Assembly (NCBI GenBank): GCA_002633005.1
Contig: NMRA01000007.1
Location: 1,012,811-1,076,810, forward strand
From: Phoronis australis
Taxonomy: Eukaryota > Phoronida > Phoronidae
Direction: 5' to 3'
DNA: 64,000 bases
The notes below the pieces were generated by a model. That model saw only the letters and a program-made list of their open reading frames with translations, did no database searches and was not told the DNA's origin. The translations under genes and the position numbers were made by a program. Positions 56,136 to 64,000 of the stretch are shown here, one piece after another. Every line of letters begins with the position of its first letter. The first letter of the stretch is position 1.

Positions 56136-59100
56136 CTGAAAACGCAAAAAGATTATAGTCAAGTACATCAAGTGCACGGTCGTAAGCACAATATTGCGAA
56201 TGCAAAACAGTGTTTTTAAGAGAGCGAAACATTGCAACTGATCTCAAGCGATTATTCAGAGATAACTACTACCTTCAGTAGCCACGAGAACAGAGAGCAA
56301 AATCCAAGTATCATCTGCCTTAACAAAAAAAAACAGACTGACTACCAGTGACAAAATGGAAATTCATTAACCTAACCACGGATGGTGCAAGTGACAAATT
56401 TCTTAACAGGTGTTTGTAATTTGTAAATCCACTTTTACTTAATACAGTTATGTGATAACTATGTGGTAATAAGTTGAAGAATAATTCAAGTAGCATGTGA
56501 GATACATCATGAAGATGGGTCCATACTGAAATTGAAGGAATTGTCCATTTAAGTTTCTACAGTAACTTAAATGCAAGTGATCATTTATGGAACTGGCAAG
56601 TAAGCATGAGTGAAAAAGTAATCAACCTTGACAAGGTTGGCAGTCCCTTCTAAAATGGAACTGCTTCAAGTCGAGCGCAGCTTGCCTCTAGATTCCTTCC
56701 GAAAAGAGAAACCAAAAGCCACCGTGGCAAAGAAAAACCCCCGAGATTAGTGTCATGGAGACAATAACACTGATTATTTTCATAATGAAGTAGTGTGTAC
56801 ACTACAAGCCAGCATTGTGACGGTCAATCCTGCCAGCATTGTGACGGTCAATCCTGCTAGCAGTTTTTCCGGTCAATTCTGTGAGTCTTTTCAATACCAA
56901 AAGCGGACGTCATTCAACCCCAGTATAAGGCCGACGCATGCATAGAACTCGGTCAAATCACAAAAAATGATAACCAATTTTCAAAAATATATGCATGGGA
57001 TCAATGTTTGTCCAAGAGATAAAGAATGTCCGCAGGAATATTCTAGAGCGGTTGGGAATTTTGCAAGCACGGCCACCCTAAATGATTAATTTACACTCCC
57101 TAGTAATTGGCCTATCCAAACAGGGCATCGTGAACATGGCGTTTTACTCATTGGATTGAGCATTTCAATAGGGACGACAGTACTACAAGGTCCTCATGTA
57201 GCAGATTGAATCCGATGCAACTTTCGACAGAAATGGCGATTCTCACGTGCAGTAATGTGGGAACACCAGACCTAATTACAGTGGTCTTCTCCGTTTGCAA
57301 CGCACAGCATATAATGAGAACATGTTTGTTTATGGTTAGATCTGAACTGTAGGATTAGTGAATAGCTTGCCCATCACGATGGGTGGCTACTATGATGGTC
57401 AATTCTGTTTACACCTAACCGTCACAGATGGGAACTCTTTTAGCCCTCAGTCGCCATGACGGGGAATACAGGTCATTTGACCAATTTATTTTCGCTTGTA
57501 CTGTAGGAAGGAAAAGCCGCTTTAGGTGACACTGTATCGGTGCTTACCGTTCATGGGCATTTCATCAATCTGTGTGGAGTAGTACTGTTCAATATCCCGT
57601 AGGATACGGATATCATCCTGTTTAACGAAGTTGATGGCTACACCCTTACGTCCAAATCGACCAGAACGACCAATCCTGAAAGGAAGTGCAAACAGTGATG
57701 TAGAAACATACAAAAGAACCACGTGAAATTGTACGGAACACCATCCAATATACTTGACAACGTAATTTCAAGTCAACAGTTGGCTAAATTCATGGTTGGA
57801 GGTTCCTGACAGTATTTGTTGCCCTTATTTAAACCACAACTACAGTGCAATCATCCTTTTAGATGGATTTATTAGTGTGATTCCACAGAATTGTGTCGCT
57901 TGCATTATACTGAAAATATGGCACAGTGCACATGACAGCGGTGCTTTCCAGAGACCAAGATTCATGCGAGAAAAATAAAATCATGCAAAAACCACTCAAA
58001 ATCTCACGAATGAAAGGTGTTTCGTGAGTAAGCAAGGCTGCTTCTAAGTGTAAACTAGCAAAATAGCTGCCACTGAAGTGACTGATCGGCAAGGCTGAAA
58101 TGTTGAATTACGGGACTAAACGCACACCATGTTGATTCCATGGCGATTTCGCATGTAACTGATTTGACCGAGACCATGGAATCACACTGGAACTTTTTCA
58201 TGATCAAGGCGATTCACATGTCATATCCTAATCAAATATGATTAGGTGTATCACACCGTAAGACTAATTAACAAATGCCAAAATCAAAATGCCCAAAGAC
58301 TGAATCTACAGTAATAGAACTGGAGTCGTAACTGGAAAATACGGTCAAAAATGTCTGATTTTTAATTCATAAGTCACATCTATCATTTCTTTCCTCCTGC
58401 CATATTTTACTGAAGCCATAAATCCTGGAGATTGTGCAACAGTAGCTCCTGACCATTTCCTATTCAGACAGACAATCATTCTATTACCTAACCTGTGTGA
58501 CGGCCTGGGAAAGCAACGATACTGGACTCGTTATCAATCAACAAATATACACAATATTCACGCAGTAGTCATTTTAAAAATGAGCCTCTTGTTAGGTTTT
58601 AAAAACAGTACATTTTGCACTTAAATACAGTGCAAAACGTGATTTTTTGCTTGCCTCATAATATTCATGTCTCAAATACACTGTTTTAAACCTAAAGAGA
58701 GTCTCACTACCGAAATGGCAACCACGTGAATAGGGTCAATAATGTTAATTATCCCAGCACTAAGCAAACATGTCCAAGACCAGGAACAGGATGGAATGTA
58801 CCAATATGGAGAGTCATTAAGCACAAGTGCTGTGTGGCTCAAATTCTACTACAATGCCGCTATAAACCTATTACAGCTTCGAATTCATAGAAAATTCTGA
58901 CCAACTCACCTGTGGATGTACAACTCACGGTTGTTGGGCAGGTCATAGTTGATAACCAGCGACACCTGTTGGACATCAATACCGCGGGCCCACACATCTG
59001 TTGTGATCAGGACACGGCTGAAATGTGAAGTGAAGCACCTGGGTGTGTGTTTGCACTAAGTGTTGAAATATGCATTTGAGATTTCCAAAGCGGTGAAATG

Positions 59101-62100
59101 TGTTCTTCATTTTGCTGGGGCTATATTATTTAAATACAACCTCATACTGCCACTAAGAATGGGTATCTAATGATGAAACACAGACCGGTAGTTCAAATGT
59201 GAAACAAAATTGTATTCAATGTACACAAGCTGACAATCAAGTCAAAGATCAGTACACAACAAAGGTCAGAATACAGACCTATGTGAATGCTTGCAGGTTA
59301 CTTTTAAGATAACTCAACATACTATTTTACAAGTCACTACTGGTAATGCGAATTCAGACCAGTGTAAAAACCTTCAAATTCTGAAATCTTCCATTCATTG
59401 TGTAGTACTAGTCACACAGAGAACCAGTTTTATCCACCAAATAACCAGCACAAAACTGGTTCTCAAAATCCAGGACCTTTGTAATGAGCCCTCATGTAGT
59501 GTGACGTTGTTTAATTGACGTTCCCTTACCTTCCTCCCGACCGGAATTCCTTCATGATGGCCTCTCTCTCCTTCTGCAGCATATCACCGTGCATGGAAGA
59601 CACAGTGAAGTTGGCTTCCCTCATCTTCTCTGTCAGCCAGTCCACCTATGCAATCAGTGGCAAAAGATTCGTCAGACATGGGAGAAAATGACATGCTACT
59701 CGTTTCATGAAAATCGACTCAGAGAACAAACTGGAGCTCTCGAAAGAACAGGAAAAAAATCACATATCTCTCCGCTAATTAACTCGTGGATCAGTACTTA
59801 AATACAAAGATGGGTGACTGAGATAAAACACCTTGAGTAAGCCTATTTCAGAGTGCCCACAAGCCCTTTGGCAGTCAACGATAACTGACAGCTATAGTGA
59901 ACACTATTTTGGAAATCCAAAGAAATATAACTAAAGTATAATAACCCATGACTGGGTATTGTGTAGAGCCTAGTGAGGACACCACATCAAGTGAACCTAT
60001 GGAAGGAGTGTGCATTACATTATTACCTTTCTCTTTGTGTTGCAGAAGATGACTGCTTGTGTGATGGTCAATGTATCGTAGAGGTCACACAGTGTGTCAA
60101 ACTTCCACTCCTCCCTCTCCACCGCCACGAAGAACTGCTTAATGCCCTCTAGTGTCAACTCATCACTGCAAGCACAACAGTTACTCATAAGAAAGGACAA
60201 AAAAGGAATTCAGTTTGAATATGAACAAGCAGCAGAAGGGGAACCCAGGGTCTGTTTCATGACAAGTGATTTAAGACTAAGTAAGAAATTTGATTTTATG
60301 CTTCACGCATTTTAGAAAAATAATGATCTCTGACTTTAGCAAAGGCACAAAGTTTCTGTGAATATACTCATAACTCGCAACCACTGAGATGATTTGTATA
60401 AATTTGATCACACCTGTGATACACAAATAACTACATGGCTAAGTCTTTATTCACACCTGTGATACACAAATAACTACATGGCTAAGTCTTTATTCAGAAC
60501 TGTGATACACAAATAACTACATGGCTAAGTCTTTATTCACACCTGTGATACACAAATAACTACATGGCTAAGTCTTTATTCACAACTGTGATACACAAAT
60601 AACTACATGGCTAAGTTTTTATTCACAATTGTGATACACAAATAACTACATGGCTAAGTCTTTATTCACAACTGTGATACACAAATAACTACATGGCTAA
60701 GTCTTTATTCAGAAATTGTGAAGTGGGAGTTTGAGACCAAATTTCTGACTTCAATCTTAAGTCACGTTTCATGAAACAGACACCAGGGGTCGTCTCGTAG
60801 ACTGTAAGACATTCCCACAATTCAACACTCCAACCTCACCGACCAATCACTTCAGTGGCGGCCATTTTGCAAGGGAAGGTTGGCAAGATCCAGAGCATAC
60901 CAACAAAAGACTAGTACCTGTTCACGTGCAGTTTTGCAAGGTCTTGAGAGATGTTGCCTCTCTCGCACGAAACTTTGTCTATGTATGCTCTTCAGCTTTG
61001 TTTTGGAAAAAACAAGAGACAAAAACAAATTGCATGGAAAGACCTCATAATGTTGGAATGGATGGCATTCGAAATGTTTAAGCTTCGGCTTCCCTTCCAC
61101 TTTCTGCTTAAATACGAAATCAAGAATTTTTTGTAGCAACATCAATGAAGCCCAGATTTTGAGAACCAGTTTCCTCCACTTACTGACCAGCAGTAATAAA
61201 ATTGGTTCTCGAAATCTGGGGCCCTTGTATGTGACTTATGCCCTCACCGTTTCACCAGAATGCGAATAGGATCTGTCATAAACTTTTGCGTCATCTCCAA
61301 AATCTCGTGAGGCAGCGTGGCAGACATTAGTACCACCTGGGTAGCTGGTGGTAGGTAGCGGTATACGTCGTAGATCTGCTCTTTGAAACCTGCAGGACAA
61401 GACACGTGTCAAATGCAATTTGTATGCTCACGTTTTCGAAACGACATCTTACTAGTGATTAATAAGGATACTCATAACATTTACACCAAAAAGTTCACTT
61501 AACAAGATTCATGACCACTCCCATAAAAGGGAGCAATGCTAGTAAAGCTTAATTAGCCTCGAGAGGAATGGCAAGTCACCAGTGCTCTCCCCAATAGGAA
61601 TGCACATACAAAAAAACAATAAAGTAGCCAGTAGGGGGCAAAATGTAGGTTAAATCTGTCTGAAACAGAGCTTGTACTGTTATCTGGGTGAAAGAAACTT
61701 ATTTGGCTAATTTGCCAAACATATGTAATTAAACATAAGACAAATGCAAAAAAAAATGCCACTAGGGACTCTACAGCGGTCAGATTTGATCCAAAATCCA
61801 CATTAATTTACTTTCCCCAATATATAACACACACAAATTTTATGAAGATCCATCAAAGAAGATGGTAGACATTGAACCACGGGCAAAATTGCCACTAGGA
61901 GAGACCACAGCACGCGCAACTATCCGAAAATCATCATCAGCTACGTACTTCCAAGAATAAACGTATATGCTAATTTTCATAATGATCCTTAGAGTAGTTT
62001 GGCCACCAGAGAGGCGGATGCCAAAAACCAGGCTCAAAAAAGTAATAAAAATGACCACTAGGTGGCATACAAATGTTCCACTGTTGCATAAGGGCTATTA

Positions 62101-63024
62101 ATAACAAACTGCAAGTGTTTTTGATAGTTTACCTTGAACATTAATGTCAAATAAAATTTGACCGTATTAATGACATCATTGCTTAGTTATCGATATACTT
62201 TCTTTGTGGCTAAATTCTACTAAAAAGTTATGTGACCCAATTAATAACAGATCGGTAAAAAGTCAAAAATCAAATTCTACAGACTCTACTTTCATAAAAT
62301 ATATACTTTTACTGTGTTAAAATATTTAGTTTTTTCTAAATGAACAGAGTTGTCGATAAGGCCCAACATAACATAAGATCCCATTATTGGATTGTGTTTG
62401 CGGACTGATGCACAAATTTCATAGACTAGTTCATCACAGTGTTTTGTCTTAAAGGGGAATATTTTCTATTTTTGAAATTTTTGGTGAAGTTACAATATCT
62501 TAATTGCTCCAGAAGGCATTTAGATTTTTTTAGAAAAACGGCAATTCTCCAAACCATAACACTGATGCTGAGAGTAAAGTCGCACAATGCAAACAACACT
62601 ATCCGTTTTACTGGCTGAGTCGCTGTCTTCGGCACTATTGCTCAAGTCAAATGGCAAATTGTTCCTAACAAGCTGGGACTGAAAATCAACAGATGTCTTG
62701 GCCATTAAGCACAATTACTTGAATGGAAGAGCAAGGAAACAGGATATTTGAACTTATTCACTGTGTCACACATCTGGTTTGAGAAATTATTATCAAGTTT
62801 CTTTTATAGAGACAAATTATTAAAATATTCAAAATACCTTTTATACTATAAGTAAAATATGCCAAATAGACCAGAATGGTTTTCAAAGCATTTAACGTTC
62901 TCCTTTAGAGAGAGTGGATGCACTAACAAGTTAAGCTACTCACCTTTGTTAAGCATCTCGTCGGCTTCATCAAGTACCAACATCTTGATGGATCTCGTTC
63001 TTAAGTTCCGCCTGCGAATCATGT
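56119..63024 (-). CDS. EIF4A3: EIF4A3, exon-junction-complex DEAD-box ATPase (N-terminal half outside window)
   Basis: Exons 63024-62944, 61389-61248, 60165-60027, 59645-59530, 59017-58910, 57675-57548 and 56135-56119 give 243 C-terminal residues and TAA. With no net gap they correspond to human residues 169-411. Motifs in order: II (DEAD in [11 protein letters not shown]), III (SAT in [12 protein letters not shown]), IV ([10 protein letters not shown]), V ([10 protein letters not shown]) and VI ([13 protein letters not shown]), ending [19 protein letters not shown]. The last block separates it from eIF4A1/2, which have different residues there. The family member clamps RNA 5' of exon junctions and acts in mRNA export, localisation and nonsense-mediated decay. 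The Q motif, motif I and promoter lie beyond base 64000. Confidence 0.97.
56136..57547 (-). other. EIF4A3 last intron
   Basis: 1.4 kb. Holds a 24-bp tandem repeat at 56808-56880. Otherwise nothing is recognised. Confidence 0.65.
56808..56880. repeat. Tandem repeat, 24-bp unit, three copies
   Basis: GCCAGCATTGTGACGGTCAA occurs at 56808 and 56832, then a diverged unit ending CCGGTCAATTCT. Confidence 0.85.
57548..57675 (-). CDS. EIF4A3: EIF4A3 exon, motif VI
   Basis: Begins in the split Arg of HRIGRSGR and ends MPMN plus one base before GTAAGCA. Reading through the donor would instead give GKHRYSVT and a stop, which no family member has. Confidence 0.96.
57676..58909 (-). other. EIF4A3 intron with family C repeat
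   Basis: Family C copy at about 57985-58118. I see nothing else. Confidence 0.6.
57985..58118 (+). repeat. Dispersed repeat family C, fullest direct copy
   Basis: CAAAATCTCACGAATGAAAG, TAGCAAAATAGCTGCCACTG and GAAATGTTGAATTACGGGAC occur in the family order. Confidence 0.55.
58910..59017 (-). CDS. EIF4A3: EIF4A3 exon, motif V
   Basis: [20 protein letters not shown] to NNRELYIH. Human has STDVWARGLD, so motif V is intact with a conservative change. Donor GTGAGT. Confidence 0.97.
59018..59529 (-). other. EIF4A3 intron with a hairpin
   Basis: Contains inverted arms GAGAACCAGTTTT (59419) and AAAACTGGTTCTC (59453). Nothing else is recognised. Confidence 0.6.
59418..59500. repeat. Hairpin repeat family D, copy 1
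   Basis: 13-bp perfect inverted arms about 20 bp apart, followed by AAATCCAGGACCTTTGT. A similar unit lies in another EIF4A3 intron at 61148-61235. Confidence 0.6.
59530..59645 (-). CDS. EIF4A3: EIF4A3 exon, motif IVa region
   Basis: [20 protein letters not shown] to KEFRSGG, nearly identical to human eIF4A3. Confidence 0.97.
59646..60026 (-). other. EIF4A3 intron, no feature
   Basis: 381 bp between exons. I see nothing in it. Confidence 0.65.
60027..60165 (-). CDS. EIF4A3: EIF4A3 exon, start of RecA domain 2
   Basis: [20 protein letters not shown] and [10 protein letters not shown] (motif IV). Phase 2 acceptor and phase 0 donor GTAATA. Confidence 0.97.
60245..60783. mobile_element. Family M MITE with an internal 43-bp array
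   Basis: Left end GGTCTGTTTCATGACAAGTG then ATTTAAGACTAAGTAAGAAA; right end GACCAAATTTCTGACTTC, AAGTCACGTTTCATGAAACA and GACACC. Between them are seven 43-bp units (see 60414-60715). The same ends bound the elements at 33853 and 48458. Confidence 0.8.
60414..60715. repeat. Tandem array, seven 43-bp units
   Basis: CTGTGATACACAAATAACTA begins units at 60414, 60457, 60500, 60543, 60586, 60629 and 60672 with very few changes. Each unit ends GCTAAGTCTTTATTCA or close to it. Confidence 0.95.
60807..60965 (-). repeat. Dispersed repeat family C, inverted copy
   Basis: ACAATTCAACACTCCAACCT, GACCAATCACTTCAGTGGCG, GCCATTTTGCAAG and GGTCTTGAGAGATGTTGCCT match 47816-47985 and, inverted, 57985-58118. Confidence 0.6.
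61148..61235. repeat. Hairpin repeat family D, copy 2
   Basis: CCAGATTTTGAGAACCAGTT at 61152 and AATTGGTTCTCGAAATCTGG at 61200 are inverted arms. The right arm and the flank CCCTTGTATGTGAC resemble copy 1. Confidence 0.65.
61248..61389 (-). CDS. EIF4A3: EIF4A3 exon, motif III
   Basis: [34 protein letters not shown] and DPIRILVKR. The SAT motif couples ATP hydrolysis to RNA release. Confidence 0.97.
61628..61640 (+). promoter_or_regulatory. CTCF-like core, EIF4A3 intron
   Basis: CCAGTAGGGGGCA, a full match to CCASYAGRKGGCA. Function is inference. Confidence 0.3.
62055..62067 (+). promoter_or_regulatory. CTCF-like core, EIF4A3 intron, second site
   Basis: CCACTAGGTGGCA, a full match. Two weaker relatives lie between it and 61628, so the motif may simply belong to a diverged repeat. 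Confidence 0.3.
62110..62365 (-). repeat. Dispersed repeat family A/B, copy
   Basis: GACCGTATTAATGACATCAT, TATGTGACCCAATTAATAAC and GGTAAAAAGTCAAAAATCAA match, in order, the copy at 12725-12955. Confidence 0.5.
62944..63024 (-). CDS. EIF4A3: EIF4A3 exon, DEAD motif (first visible)
   Basis: [20 protein letters not shown] to DEMLNK. The start is set at 63024 because TTTTTTTTCAAATCAAG is a fair acceptor and the frame keeps the conserved Asp-Met; an acceptor 15 bp further in (GATTCGCAG) is less likely. Confidence 0.9.
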
Positions 63025-64000
63025 CTTGATTTGAAAAAAAAGAAACCAGTTTAAGGAAATGGCACACAATCATGAGATCCAACAGCAACTTGAACTGGGC
63101 AGCTTTTGCAATTACACTAGATACTGAAAGTTACATTTCAGGAGAGCTCTCATAAAAACACTACTCCAACTGAACGGGTATCGGAATTGAAAGGTGTCGT
63201 CAAGAAAAGTTATTCTGGTGGGTTCAAAATTAATCTGACAAACTTCCTTTATCCACTCGCTCCGCATTTTGTAGTCTTTGAATGTCGGGAAGGTGAAGAA
63301 CTTAACACCACACATTCATAGGTAATAGCCAAGTTTATCCAACTTTCTACTTTTGAAGTTGCAGCCCACACCACAGCAGTAATACTTCAAGGATGAATAG
63401 AATAATGGAGCAGAGAAAAACTTGTAAGGAAAACGACAACAACAAAGAACTCCAATGGCACGGAAATCGTAAGGCTACTAAAGTGCTTGACGGAAATCGG
63501 GCCACTGTGGTTAAATACAGTGAGATTCAAGTATGACTGTGAAATTCGCGATTATCCTGTTCAATTACTACATGAATATAACTATGTCCGTACTGAGAAA
63601 GTGGCAGTTATAGTCCGCAAATTTTCCCTACTTGCTCTCAATACCTTGTTAGTGATAAAACGCAGCAGCGATTTTACAACTACATCGTTCAAAGTTTGAC
63701 AAATACAAACCAGTGCTCGATTAAATTTTCACTTTGCAGGTAATCTTGAGTTAAAATTCAGACTTTTGACGCTTGCAATAACCATAGATTACAAAGTGCG
63801 TAATTTCTGTGACTAACCAAACAATCTTCGGCAATGCAATGATTCTCGTGCGTAATGCATGTCTGCAAATAAAATTGGCAGGTCACCTGATGCCTTTTAT
63901 GATACACGAGGTGTGCTTAGACCACACCTGCAGGCCCTGTCTACAACAGAGTGGCTTCAAATCTCAACAGAGTTGCTTTTTCTTATGCTGGCACAAGTAT
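63025..64000 (-). other. EIF4A3 upstream intron (to window edge)
   Basis: I looked for the preceding exon, which should end in the GTPGRVF motif, and did not find it. No other feature is seen. Confidence 0.6.

Larger units (their letters stand above)
61390..62943 (-). other. EIF4A3 intron with CCACTAGG repeats
   Basis: Contains four CCANTAGG blocks spaced 130-165 bp apart (61628, 61759, 61892, 62055) and a family A/B piece at 62110-62365. The rest shows nothing. Confidence 0.6.

Overview
The window is nuclear DNA of an intron-rich, non-vertebrate animal. It is AT-rich, its genes are split into small exons with ordinary GT-AG introns, and the intron positions and proteins are close to those of vertebrates. 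I cannot name the species. There is no bacterial or viral gene content, no CRISPR array, no recognisable tRNA or rRNA, and no undescribed multi-gene system. I recognise four conserved housekeeping or neuronal genes. Their coding exons were assembled by hand from splice sites and reading frame.

Layout. (1) 1-5691, + strand: the 3' part of VTI1B, a Qb-SNARE of endosome/lysosome fusion; its 5' end lies off the window. (2) 8864-42254, - strand: a complete TRIM9/TRIM67-type (class C-I) E3 ubiquitin ligase in nine exons and 680 residues, with a 22.4-kb first intron. It is tail-to-tail with VTI1B. (3) 42556-55067, + strand: a complete L2HGDH (mitochondrial L-2-hydroxyglutarate dehydrogenase) in nine exons and 462 residues. 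It is head-to-head with TRIM9, with only 301 bp between the two start codons. (4) 56119-63024, - strand: the C-terminal 243 residues of EIF4A3, the DEAD-box ATPase of the exon junction complex, in seven exons that end with a five-codon last exon. It is tail-to-tail with L2HGDH. From memory, the human VTI1B, TRIM9 and L2HGDH genes are all on the long arm of chromosome 14, so part of this neighbourhood is probably old linkage. The four proteins do not form a pathway.

The non-coding sequence is mostly decayed short mobile elements. These include foldback or MITE-like units with terminal inverted repeats, one nested inside another, and one carrying an internal 43-bp array. There are several dispersed repeat families and a 75-bp array in a TRIM9 intron. 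The last L2HGDH intron holds a 1.3-kb direct duplication. Its second copy begins immediately after the window's only N, and the first copy runs into a MITE-like insert that stops at that N; this looks like a mis-joined pair of haplotypes. Other points of interest are a compact divergent promoter region with a CTCF-like motif just downstream, an altered FAD-family motif in L2HGDH, a proline/histidine/threonine-rich luminal tail on VTI1B, and decayed copies of part of a TRIM9 fibronectin exon next to the real one.
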